This document shows, piece after piece, positions 18,339 to 25,827 of a stretch of DNA of 64,000 nucleotides; the stretch's first letter is position 1; each line of letters opens with the position of its first letter. This DNA is from Verrucomicrobiales bacterium (GTDB lineage: Bacteria > Verrucomicrobiota > Verrucomicrobiia > Verrucomicrobiales > DEV007): the NCBI GenBank assembly GCA_029233965.1, contig JARGOP010000001.1, positions 1 through 64,000 of the forward strand, written 5' to 3'. A model generated the notes under the pieces. The model saw only the letters and a list, made by a program, of their open reading frames with translations. It made no database searches and was not told the DNA's origin. Position numbers and translations under genes: made by a program.

Positions 18339-18935
18339 ATGAACCGCTTTTTGTTTCTGCTCCCAGCTTGCTGCTTCGCTCTCGTCGGTCTCACGGGTTG
18401 CGCGGGATACCGGCTGGGCGATGTGAAGCCTTCCGCATATGAAGGGATCAACAACCTCCACGTTCCTGTTTTCAAGAACAAGACTCTTGAGCCAAGGCTC
18501 TCCAGCCTGGTTACCAATGCGGTTCTGAAAGAGCTGCAGGTCGATGGAACCTACAAAATTACCAATCGCTCGAATTCGGATGCGGTGCTCGTTGGAGTGA
18601 TTCGGGATATCAGGAAAACACAGCTCAGGGCGCAGCGTTTTGACACGTTAAGTTCGCAGGAACTGCGACTCTTTCTCTACGTTGATTTTCATCTTGAGGA
18701 TCCGTCGACAGGCAATGTGATTCGAAATACAGCAATAACACGGGCGATACAGGTGGGAGACAAAAGCAAGACCGCGAATTCAGACGATACGGTTTTGGCC
18801 TATCAGGGAACAGTGGTCGGTCAAACGATCCAGTACGTCGATGCGAGCTTTCAAATCGCGGAACGTTCTGCTTTCTCCGTTGCCGCACAGGATGCTGCCG
18901 CCAAGTTGGTTTCCCATCTTGCAAACGGATTTTAG
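18339..18935 (+). CDS. lptE: LPS-assembly lipoprotein LptE-like
   Basis: A 198-residue lipoprotein. The signal sequence ends in the lipobox LTGC (Cys at about 21), followed by AGYRLGD, the usual opening of LptE/RlpB and LptE-like (DUF4292-neighbour) proteins. The core pattern with SLVTNAVLKELQVDGTYKITNRSNSDAVLVGVI is characteristic of the family: two helices packed on a small beta-sheet. LptE plugs the LptD barrel that places lipopolysaccharide in the outer leaflet. The ATG at 18339 fits the short lipoprotein signal better than a TTG 12 codons upstream. It follows the BamD-like gene by 126 bp and precedes rsmI by 56 bp. An LptF/G permease is encoded at 25.8-26.9 kb, so the organism probably makes LPS. 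Confidence 0.8.
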   Translation: MNRFLFLLPACCFALVGLTGCAGYRLGDVKPSAYEGINNLHVPVFKNKTLEPRLSSLVTNAVLKELQVDGTYKITNRSNSDAVLVGVIRDIRKTQLRAQRFDTLSSQELRLFLYVDFHLEDPSTGNVIRNTAITRAIQVGDKSKTANSDDTVLAYQGTVVGQTIQYVDASFQIAERSAFSVAAQDAAAKLVSHLANGF

Positions 18936-18991
18936 CCCGGTTTCCGGTCTGAATCTGAGGTTTCGGCATTGCGGTCGTGACACCACTCGCC

Positions 18992-19696
18992 ATGCCAGGT
19001 ATCGTCCAACTGATCTCCACTCCGATCGGCAATCTTGGCGACATTTCCTTTCGCGCTGTTGAATGCATGAAGCAGGCTGATGTGATTGCCTGCGAAGATA
19101 CGAGACATTCGTCCCGGCTCCTGAAGCACCTTGGAATCGAGCGCAAAGAGCTCGTCGCGCTACATGATCACAATGAAGGGCAGCGGGCCGGCTCTCTCGT
19201 CGAACGGGCCGCTCTCGGGGAAAGGATCGTGTTCCTGTCCGATGCGGGTACGCCAACGATATCAGATCCCGGATATCGTCTCGTGAACGCCTGCGTCGAA
19301 GCTTCCGTGCAAGTCGAGGTGATCCCCGGCGCTTCTGCCGTGATCACTGCGCTGGCAGGTTCGGGGATGCCCACGGATGCTTTTTACTTTGGAGGATTTC
19401 TCCCCGTAAAATCCGGTCGGAGAAAGACTCAGGTCGAAGAGGCATTATCCCGGGTGGAGACTTCAATTTTCTTCGAGTCTCCGCACCGCCTTCTGAAAAC
19501 GCTGGCAGTTCTCGCTGAGATTTCCCCGGAGCGGCCTTTGTGCGTGGCCCGCGAACTCACAAAGAAATTCGAGACCTATTATCGGGGAACTGCTCCTGAG
19601 CTTCTGGAGGAGTTTTCCGGCGGAACGGTCAAAGGAGAGATCACGCTCTTGATTCAGGGGGCGGGAAAGGAAAAGCGGAAACTCCGAAATGAATGA
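18992..19696 (+). CDS. rsmI: 16S rRNA (cytidine-1402-2'-O)-methyltransferase
   Basis: RsmI methylates the ribose of C1402 in the decoding centre of 16S rRNA, using S-adenosylmethionine. The 234-residue protein shows the family signatures in order: LISTPIGNLGDISFRAVE near the N-terminus, ACEDTRHSSRLLKHLGI, FLSDAGTPTISDPGYRLV (SAM-binding tetrapyrrole methylase fold), VEVIPGASAVITALAGSGMPTD and FFESPHRLLKTL. It is somewhat shorter than E. coli RsmI (286) because the C-terminal extension is missing, as in many phyla. I start it at the ATG at 18992; a GTG five codons upstream is less likely because homologues begin just before LISTPIGNL. A strong hairpin follows the stop directly. Confidence 0.93.
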   Translation: MPGIVQLISTPIGNLGDISFRAVECMKQADVIACEDTRHSSRLLKHLGIERKELVALHDHNEGQRAGSLVERAALGERIVFLSDAGTPTISDPGYRLVNACVEASVQVEVIPGASAVITALAGSGMPTDAFYFGGFLPVKSGRRKTQVEEALSRVETSIFFESPHRLLKTLAVLAEISPERPLCVARELTKKFETYYRGTAPELLEEFSGGTVKGEITLLIQGAGKEKRKLRNE

Positions 19697-19735
19697 GGCG
19701 GAGCCTGTGAAGGCCCCGCCCCGGTTTCATCTCTT
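19697..19735 (+). terminator. Probable terminator after rsmI
   Basis: Immediately after the rsmI stop, GGCGGAGCC and GGCCCCGCC form a 9-bp stem with one mismatch and loop TGTGAA (19697-19720). A pyrimidine-rich stretch (CCGGTTTCATCTCTTT) follows rather than a clean T-run, so termination is likely but not certain. Confidence 0.6.
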
Positions 19736-20239
19736 TACCAATGTCCAAAGGACAAAGCTCTCAGAGAACGGCAGTATTGAGTTCCCGGGATGAAAAGAAT
19801 TTCCCTTTCTTCAGGGAAGACTTGATGCCGACCGGCAAGGTCGGCGTCGTTTGTCTTCCGGGAAAGGAATTCGGTTTCCGCCCGCGTTGCCAGCCGGCAG
19901 GCCGCTTCACGGGTTGCTTACTCTCGTCATATCGTTGTTGCATCAAAACGAGGCCCAATCGAAAGACTGGACGGATCGCCTGAAACAAGCTGGTGGAACC
20001 AATTACCATCGTTAACTGTCTGTGTGTTTGATCCCGGTGAATCGTCTCTCGAAACACGGTTCCTGCCGGGGAGCAAATACGTAGTTTTGACAGTTGAGTC
20101 ACCAGGTTCGGTGTGTGTGTATTGAAAGATTAATATAATTTCCATAACTACTCAATTTATTTCTAACATAATTTGTTGGATCTGCGTCCTTGCTTCTTTT
20201 GCAGTTGTCCCCTTCGTGCTTTCTTTCGACGTCCTTCCC
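19736..20239. other. Long non-coding region upstream of panB
   Basis: About 500 bp with no supportable gene. The first 130 bp hold stable hairpins, described separately. The 20100-20200 stretch is much more AT-rich than its surroundings and includes TATAAT at 20134-20139, a possible -10 element for panB, though no good -35 element lies 16-18 bp upstream (the place is occupied by a GT repeat, 20110-20120). No ribosome-binding site precedes the panB ATG. Confidence 0.5.
19782..19864 (+). ncRNA. Candidate structured RNA with a three-way junction
   Basis: An outer stem TTCCCGG (19782-19788) / CCGGGAA (19858-19864) encloses two perfect hairpins: TTCCCT-TTCTTC-AGGGAA (19801-19818) and GCCGACC-GGCAA-GGTCGGC (19827-19845). 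Together they make a three-way junction. A smaller perfect hairpin, TGTCC-AAA-GGACA (19742-19754), lies just upstream. The arms TTCCC/GGGAA occur in both outer and inner stems, so alternative pairings are possible. I do not recognise a known RNA family. It could be a small RNA or a distant leader element of panB. Strand is assumed from the neighbouring genes. Confidence 0.35.
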
Positions 20240-21007
20240 ATGTCTCTCTCCCCTGCCCAGCTCCTTCGTTCCCGCCTTGTCCCTCCGATATCGGCGATCA
20301 CGGCTTATGATTACCCGACTGCCCGGCTTTCAGATGAAGCCGGAATCCAGTTGATCCTTGTTGGAGACTCTCTTGGAATGGTTGTTGCGGGAAATCCTGA
20401 CACCACCACCGTTACCCTCGATCATATGGTCTATCATACGGAGATGGTGAGACGGGGTGTGACCAATGCCGTTGTTGTCTCCGATTTGCCCATTCACACC
20501 TACGATGATCCGGACGCAGCTTTGATCAGTGCGTCCCGCCTCATGGCGGCCGGGGCTGACGCGGTGAAATTGGAAGGCGGCCTTGGACAAATCGGGAAGG
20601 TAAAGCGACTTACCTTGTCCGGCGTTCCCGTTTGTGCTCATATTGGCATGCTCCCCCAGCGGGTGATAGAGGAAGGTGGCTACCGGAAAAAAGGCAAGCT
20701 GAAGGAAGAGGCTGACCGACTCCTTGAGGCTGCTTGCGCCCTTGAAGATGCCGGAGCCTTTGCCATCGTTCTCGAGAGTATGGTCGCGGAGGTGGCAGCC
20801 CGCATCACTGAAGCAATCGAAATTCCGACCATCGGGATTGGAGCCGGCACGGAGTGCGATGGCCAGATTCGAGTGCTTCACGATGTCATTGGGGGCTATC
20901 CCTGGTTTGTTCCGCCATTCGCCACGGTTTACGGCAACGTGGCCGAAGTGACTCGTGAAGCGGTCGCCTCCTATGTGAAGGATGTCGGCCCTCAAGAGGT
21001 CATTTGA
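20240..21007 (+). CDS. panB: 3-methyl-2-oxobutanoate hydroxymethyltransferase
   Basis: PanB adds a hydroxymethyl group from 5,10-methylene-tetrahydrofolate to 2-oxoisovalerate, giving ketopantoate, the first committed step of pantothenate and coenzyme A synthesis. The 255-residue protein has the TIM-barrel signature throughout: ITAYDYPTARLSDEAGI, LVGDSLGMV (metal-binding Asp), VVVSDLPIHTY (second Asp), DAVKLEGG (Glu), VCAHIGMLPQ and the catalytic Glu in FAIVLESMVAEVA, ending IGIGAGTECDGQIRVLHDVIGG. Length equals the family norm. The ATG at 20240 matches the usual start; a GTG eight codons upstream is unlikely. The other pantothenate genes (panC, panD) are not in this window. Confidence 0.95.
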   Translation: MSLSPAQLLRSRLVPPISAITAYDYPTARLSDEAGIQLILVGDSLGMVVAGNPDTTTVTLDHMVYHTEMVRRGVTNAVVVSDLPIHTYDDPDAALISASRLMAAGADAVKLEGGLGQIGKVKRLTLSGVPVCAHIGMLPQRVIEEGGYRKKGKLKEEADRLLEAACALEDAGAFAIVLESMVAEVAARITEAIEIPTIGIGAGTECDGQIRVLHDVIGGYPWFVPPFATVYGNVAEVTREAVASYVKDVGPQEVI

Positions 21008-21428
21008 TTCGGGTTCTGAATTGTGTTTGTTATCTGCACCGCATCAAAAAACTGCTTGCACGAGAGTCCTTCGAGAGGCAGACTTCAACGTCCCTGAACC
21101 TTTTCAGGCTGGGAGATCGCGCGACGAACTGACCTCAACCGGCGGCGCGGCTCAACTCTTTCCCGGAATTTAAGGGACAAACAGTGAAGAATTGATGTTT
21201 CGCGCATTATTCATGCCTTGATTACATGGATTTCTGAACTGTCAGAACCGTTAGCCCCCGGTCAACTCTCCGGTGTTTTACGATCGAACCCAGTCGTCCT
21301 TTTATGGCGTCCACTCCCAATTTCCAGATTTCAGTCCGCAGAATGGCTATGGTGAATCCAGTTCGCCAAAGCGCTGTCGTCTCGAAATGCGATCTCGAAA
21401 TTTTCAGAATGATCTCCCCCAGAAATCC
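21008..21428. other. Long leader region upstream of rho
   Basis: About 420 bp without a supportable gene. Two perfect hairpins occur: CCTGAA-CCTT-TTCAGG (21093-21108) and TTCTGA-ACTG-TCAGAA (21231-21246). The reading frame of rho is open far upstream, from a GTG at 21273, but that segment lacks protein-like character. Long leaders on rho genes often mediate autoregulation by Rho itself; that is a possibility here, not a demonstration. Confidence 0.45.
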
Positions 21429-23015
21429 ATGAGCCAGTCCCAAACTCCCGAGGAAGCTCAAATGGCAGAAGAAGAGCTGTCAGTAACGGTAGAAAGCCCC
21501 GAAACGGACACTGATGCCCCGTCCGTTGCAGAGCGTGAGGATGAGTCCCCCGCTCCCTCTATCGAAGGCGCAGAGTCTGAGAGGAAAGACGCTCCGCAGC
21601 CATCGGGCGAGCCCTCTGTGGAAGCTCGCCGGGATGGTGGGGATGAAACCGGTCGGCGCCGCACTCGTCCTCCCCGCAAACAATCCAAGCGGAAGAACCC
21701 AAAGGCTCGTGATGAAGACCGCGGTGAAAAGACGGGTCTGCCTCAGGGCGAAGTTGCGGACGATTCAGAAAACGATTCTCAGGAATCCGGCGAGGACGGT
21801 GATGGACAGCCACGGAAAACGCGCAAGCAGCGTTATCTTGAGCGGAAAGAGAAAGAGCGGGCTCGCGAAGCCGCTGCTCTTGAAGCCGCCCCTCCGGTCG
21901 AATCAGAGGGAATTGTCGAAATTTCCAGCAAGGGGTTCGGATTTCTTCGCGAAAAGAAGCGTGGATTCCAGCAGTCGCCGAAAGACGTTTTTATCACGCC
22001 GGAGGTCGTGCGCACGTTTGCGCTTCGCGATGGCCTTATGGTCAAGTGTGTTTCGAAGCAGGGCGTCCGGGGACCCCAACTCATCGAATTGCTCCAGATC
22101 AACGGCCGCGACCCTCAGGATTATGTAAATCTTCCCTACTTTGAGGAACTGACTGCGATCAACCCGAACAAGAAACTCACCCTTGAGACCAATTCGGAGC
22201 GCAAGACGACCCGGGTCATCGATCTGATTGCCCCCATCGGTCGCGGTCAGCGTGGATTGATTGTGGCCCCTCCGAGGACGGGGAAAACGACTTTGCTGCA
22301 TCATATTGCAGAAGGAATCCAGGCGAATTATGAGGATGAAATCCATCTCATGGTGCTTCTCGTTGATGAACGCCCGGAGGAAGTGACAGACTTCGAGCGC
22401 TCGTTTCCGGATGTTGAAGTCTTTTCCAGTTCCAATGACAGCGAGGCCAAAGATCATGCCCGCATGGCCCTCCTCGCGATCGAGCGTGCCAAGCGTCTCG
22501 TCGAAGCAGGAGAGCACGTTTTTATCCTCATGGATTCGATCACTCGATTGGCCCGGGCCTTCAACTCGCAAATGCGGGGTGGCGGAAAGCGTGGCACGGC
22601 CAGTGGTGGTCTTCTTGTCGGCGCTCTTGAGATTCCGCGTCGGATTTTCGCGGCGGCACGAAATACCCGTGAGGCAGGATCGTTAACCATCATTGCGACG
22701 GCGCTGATCCAGACCAACAGCAAGGCTGACGAGGCGATCTTTCAGGAGTTCAAAGGTACGGGCAACATGGAGCTTGTCCTCGACCGGCAGATCGCCCAGA
22801 ACTACGTTTACCCGGCTGTTGATATCAACAAGTCGGGGACACGACGTGAAGAGCTTCTGCTTCCTCCTCACATGTTGGAGAAGATCTACGTGATTCGTCG
22901 TGGATTGAGCGGTTACAAGCAGCTCGATGCGATGGAGTGGCTGTTGAAGTGCATGGAACGTTATCCATCGAACGCACAGATGTTGATGGACATCAAAACG
23001 ACCGCCCTTTCCTGA
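21429..23015 (+). CDS. rho: Transcription termination factor Rho
   Basis: Rho is the hexameric RNA helicase that ends transcription of untranslated RNA. The 528-residue product has a long disordered, highly charged N-terminal extension (about 1-155, rich in Glu, Arg, Lys and Ser). It is followed by the cold-shock-like RNA-binding domain (IVEISSKGFGFLRE, then DVFITPEVVRTFALRDG) and the ATPase core. The core shows the Walker A loop APPRTGKTTLL, Walker B region HLMVLLVDERPEEVTDF, VFILMDSITRLARAFN, GGLLVGALEIPRRIFAAAR and KGTGNMELVLDR. E. coli Rho is 419 residues, so the extension accounts for the excess. Starts at 21429 and at 21462 are both plausible. The second is preceded by GAGGAAG, but that lies within a plausible coding frame, and such sites are absent elsewhere here. 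Confidence 0.95.
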   Translation: MSQSQTPEEAQMAEEELSVTVESPETDTDAPSVAEREDESPAPSIEGAESERKDAPQPSGEPSVEARRDGGDETGRRRTRPPRKQSKRKNPKARDEDRGEKTGLPQGEVADDSENDSQESGEDGDGQPRKTRKQRYLERKEKERAREAAALEAAPPVESEGIVEISSKGFGFLREKKRGFQQSPKDVFITPEVVRTFALRDGLMVKCVSKQGVRGPQLIELLQINGRDPQDYVNLPYFEELTAINPNKKLTLETNSERKTTRVIDLIAPIGRGQRGLIVAPPRTGKTTLLHHIAEGIQANYEDEIHLMVLLVDERPEEVTDFERSFPDVEVFSSSNDSEAKDHARMALLAIERAKRLVEAGEHVFILMDSITRLARAFNSQMRGGGKRGTASGGLLVGALEIPRRIFAAARNTREAGSLTIIATALIQTNSKADEAIFQEFKGTGNMELVLDRQIAQNYVYPAVDINKSGTRREELLLPPHMLEKIYVIRRGLSGYKQLDAMEWLLKCMERYPSNAQMLMDIKTTALS

Positions 23016-23071
23016 CGGGCGTACTGGTTTTGCCTGTTGCGGAACGTCGTGTCGTTTGATACACCTTTGCC

Positions 23072-24271
23072 ATGAGCAATCTCGTGGAAGTGACTCGCCA
23101 GGGCTTCGGATCTCGAAGTAAAAACTCTCTCGGCGGAGCCCTCTTTGGTTTTCTGCTGGTCGCCATCAGCGCCGTGGTGCTGTTCTGGAATGAGGGCCGA
23201 TCGGTCAAGCGGTACAAAGATCTCAATGAAGGTGCTGCGAAGGTTGTTTCCGTTGCCTCGGATCAAGTCAATCCCGCGAATGAAGGTCAACTCGTTCATC
23301 TCACCGGCGAAGCGATCACTTCGAAGCCTCTGAGCGATGCGCAGTTCGGAGTCTCGGTGACGGCCATCAAACTAATCCGCTCAGCTGAGATGTATCAGTG
23401 GGTCGAGAATGTGAAGACCGAAGACCGGGAAAAAGTCGGAGGAAGCGTGGAGACCACCAGAACCTACCGTTACGCGAAGGAATGGAGCGGCAGCTTGATC
23501 GATTCCAGTCAATTCAAGGATTCGAACGCCCACCGCAATCCTGCCTCGATGAAATACAAGTCGAGCACGCTCGTGGCTGGTGATGTGACCGTGGGTGCAT
23601 TCCAACTGCCTCAATTCCTCGTCGGGAAGATATCCGGGAGCGAGCCTCTTCCTGCGAGCTCCCTTGATGGAGCTTCCGGGGAGATCAAAGCAGCGGGAAA
23701 ACTTCACGAGGGTGGAGTCTATTTTGGGGCTGATCCTCTCTCACCCGTGGTCGGGGACATCCGGGTCAATTTCAGCTTCGTTCCGACCGGGACAATCAGT
23801 CTTGTGGCCCAGCAGGCCGAGAACTCTTTTGTTAGCTACGTAGCGAAAACAGGAGGGAAACTCGACATCCTCGATCGAGGTGCGCTCAGCGCGGAGGAAA
23901 TGTTCGTTGCGGCACATCAGGCCAACAAGGTGCTGACCTGGGGAATTCGGGTGGCCGGATTTTTCCTCATGATGGCCGGTTTCTCCATGATCCTGAAGCC
24001 GCTCGCTGTCTTCGCGAGCATCCTGCCCTTCCTCGGGCGCATCGTGGAAACGGGAACTTCAATCATCGCCTTCCTCCTCGCAGGAATTCTCTGGACAGGA
24101 GTGGTTGCATTCGCCTGGATTTTCTACCGCCCGATTCTCGGGATCACGCTTCTCGTCATCACCGCTGGGTGCATTGTCCTGATCGTTCGACGCCTTCGGA
24201 TGAAGTCCGGATCCGCTTCGGCGACTCCGGGAGTGCCCCCTCCACTCGACACTCCCCCGCCCCTGAATTAG
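23072..24271 (+). CDS. TMEM43-family membrane protein
   Basis: A 399-residue protein with the TMEM43 (DUF1625) layout: one N-terminal membrane segment (ALFGFLLVAISAVVLFW), immediately followed by NEGRSVKRYKDLNEG. A long extracytoplasmic domain (about 45-290) contains FGVSVTAIKLIRSAEMYQWVE and TYRYAKEWS, and three to four membrane segments close the protein (GIRVAGFFLMMAGFSMIL, LPFLGRIVETGTSIIAFLLAGILW). Human TMEM43/LUMA sits in the inner nuclear membrane; bacterial members have no established function. The C-terminus ends in a Pro-rich tail. It is 56 bp downstream of rho and 13 bp upstream of the DUF4112 gene, with the radical SAM gene after that, suggesting a three-gene transcription unit. 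Confidence 0.85.
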   Translation: MSNLVEVTRQGFGSRSKNSLGGALFGFLLVAISAVVLFWNEGRSVKRYKDLNEGAAKVVSVASDQVNPANEGQLVHLTGEAITSKPLSDAQFGVSVTAIKLIRSAEMYQWVENVKTEDREKVGGSVETTRTYRYAKEWSGSLIDSSQFKDSNAHRNPASMKYKSSTLVAGDVTVGAFQLPQFLVGKISGSEPLPASSLDGASGEIKAAGKLHEGGVYFGADPLSPVVGDIRVNFSFVPTGTISLVAQQAENSFVSYVAKTGGKLDILDRGALSAEEMFVAAHQANKVLTWGIRVAGFFLMMAGFSMILKPLAVFASILPFLGRIVETGTSIIAFLLAGILWTGVVAFAWIFYRPILGITLLVITAGCIVLIVRRLRMKSGSASATPGVPPPLDTPPPLN

Positions 24272-24284
24272 GGTAGCTCTCAAT

Positions 24285-24824
24285 ATGGCCGACGAAACGC
24301 CGAAGGGTGATCTCGCAAAAAGCGGGGGTGATTCAAAGAAGGAGTTGCTAAAGAAGCTGAGAACTTCCAAGCGGATTTCCTGGGTGCTGGATGAATGTAT
24401 CCGAATTCCGGGAACCCAAATCCGCTTCGGCCTCGATCCGATTCTCGGTCTCATTCCCTACGGTGGTGAGACGGTCGCGACCATTTTTGGCGCTTTCATT
24501 CTCGGCGATGCAGGTAAGAAAGGGCTGCCCATCAAAACGCTGACGAAAATGAGCGGGAACATGATGATCAACGCCGGAATCGGGTGGATTCCTGTGGTCG
24601 GCGATCTCTTTTCTTTCTGGTTCAAGTCGAACACCCGCAACTACCGAATGCTGAACACCTACCTCGACAGTGACCACGGGGAGGAGGACTCAGGCGGCTG
24701 GTGGCCGGTCATTCTCGTGATTTCAGTGATCGGTTTTGTTTTGATCATGAACCTATTAGCCTGGGTTTTTATCACCGGGTTGATTCTCTGGGCCTACCCT
24801 CAACTCACGGGTGTCGTCGTCTAG
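24285..24824 (+). CDS. DUF4112 domain membrane protein
   Basis: A 179-residue protein. The diagnostic DUF4112 core runs from WVLDECIRIPGTQIRFGLDPILGLIPYGGE (key pieces IPGTQIRFGLDPILGLIP and GDLFSFWFKSNTRN) through about residue 125. Two hydrophobic stretches flank the core, and one or two more lie at the C-terminus (VILVISVIGFVLIMNLLAWVFI). No function is known for the family. The gene lies 13 bp after the TMEM43-like gene and 3 bp before the radical SAM gene, so the three are very probably co-transcribed. The ATG at 24285 is the first in frame and fits the family start. Confidence 0.88.
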   Translation: MADETPKGDLAKSGGDSKKELLKKLRTSKRISWVLDECIRIPGTQIRFGLDPILGLIPYGGETVATIFGAFILGDAGKKGLPIKTLTKMSGNMMINAGIGWIPVVGDLFSFWFKSNTRNYRMLNTYLDSDHGEEDSGGWWPVILVISVIGFVLIMNLLAWVFITGLILWAYPQLTGVVV

Positions 24825-24827
24825 TCA

Positions 24828-25817
24828 ATGGACACCATTTATCTCGAACGTGCCGTTCGTCGGCATCCGCGGACTCTCGATGTTCTGCGGCGGTTTCCTT
24901 CTGCGACGGTGGTGGAGTGTGAGAGGTATGGTGAAGTTTTCAATATCCGGGCTCAAAATTTCCGGCTCCAAAAGCAGCGCCCGGCATTAATCCTTGCCGA
25001 GAAGCCCGGCAAAACGGTTCTGCCGACGCCCCCTGATTACTCAATCGGACGTTCTTCGAATCACTACTTCAGCCATATGCTGAACTGCCTGTATGACTGC
25101 CGCTACTGCTTCCTGCAGGGGATGTATCAGTCCGCTCACTATGTCCTTTTCGTGAATTGGGAAGCCTTTGAAGCCGGGATTGATGAAGAGCGAACTCGAT
25201 CTGGATCGGACTCCTGCTTCTTCTCCGGTTACGATTGTGACAGCCTCGCTATGGAAGCCGTGACCGGTTTTGCGAGGTCTTTCATTCCCTTTTTCTCGGA
25301 GCGCCCCGATACCTGGTTGGAACTCCGGACGAAGAGTCTCAACACCAGAGTTCTCGAGGCCGCTGATCCGGTTCCGAACATCGTCACCGCCTATACCCTG
25401 AGTCCGGATCCCATTGCCCGGGAGATTGAGCACGGGGCTCCCATCCTTGAAAAGCGACTCAACAGGGTTCAGTCACTAACCGAACAGGGTTGGATGGCAG
25501 GTCTGCGGCTGGATCCTCTGATCCCCTGGCCCGGATTCAGCACGGTATATTCCGGGATGATTGAGGAGGTTTTTGCGAGAGTAAACCCCGAACGCATTCA
25601 TTCGGTGACCCTCGGACCAATGCGATTTCCCAAGGCGATGCATGATCGCATCGTGAAGCTCTATCCGGAAGACCGGCTCTTTGCTCTTCGTGAGATGACA
25701 CTGCGCGAGGGGCAAATGACGTACCCTCCGGAAATTGAGGAAGACCTGGTGGAGACTGTTTACGAAGCCTTGCGCCGCCACCTCCCCGATTCGCGAATAT
25801 TCAGGCAAACGGGCTGA
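24828..25817 (+). CDS. SPL-family radical SAM protein (spore photoproduct lyase-like)
   Basis: A 329-residue radical SAM enzyme of the spore photoproduct lyase family. The iron-sulfur motif is CLYDCRYCFLQG (about residues 87-98), which has the C-x3-C-x2-C spacing of both SplB and generic radical SAM enzymes. The N-terminus (FNIRAQNFRLQKQRPALILAEK) and LELRTKSLNTRVLEAADP also match SPL-like proteins. True SplB repairs spore-specific thymine dimers using a C-terminal Cys (Cys141 in B. subtilis) as hydrogen donor. I see a Cys-rich FFSGYDCDSLAME segment, but cannot map it with confidence. No sporulation genes are nearby, and the phylum is not expected to sporulate, so the substrate may differ. 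The stop is 10 bp from the convergent LptF/G gene. Confidence 0.8.
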   Translation: MDTIYLERAVRRHPRTLDVLRRFPSATVVECERYGEVFNIRAQNFRLQKQRPALILAEKPGKTVLPTPPDYSIGRSSNHYFSHMLNCLYDCRYCFLQGMYQSAHYVLFVNWEAFEAGIDEERTRSGSDSCFFSGYDCDSLAMEAVTGFARSFIPFFSERPDTWLELRTKSLNTRVLEAADPVPNIVTAYTLSPDPIAREIEHGAPILEKRLNRVQSLTEQGWMAGLRLDPLIPWPGFSTVYSGMIEEVFARVNPERIHSVTLGPMRFPKAMHDRIVKLYPEDRLFALREMTLREGQMTYPPEIEEDLVETVYEALRRHLPDSRIFRQTG

Positions 25818-25827
25818 AAGAAGCGAC

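Noticed and set aside
20110-20120. GT dinucleotide repeat upstream of panB as a phase-variable element.
   Set aside because: It has only about five units, lies outside coding sequence and does not sit between good -35 and -10 elements.
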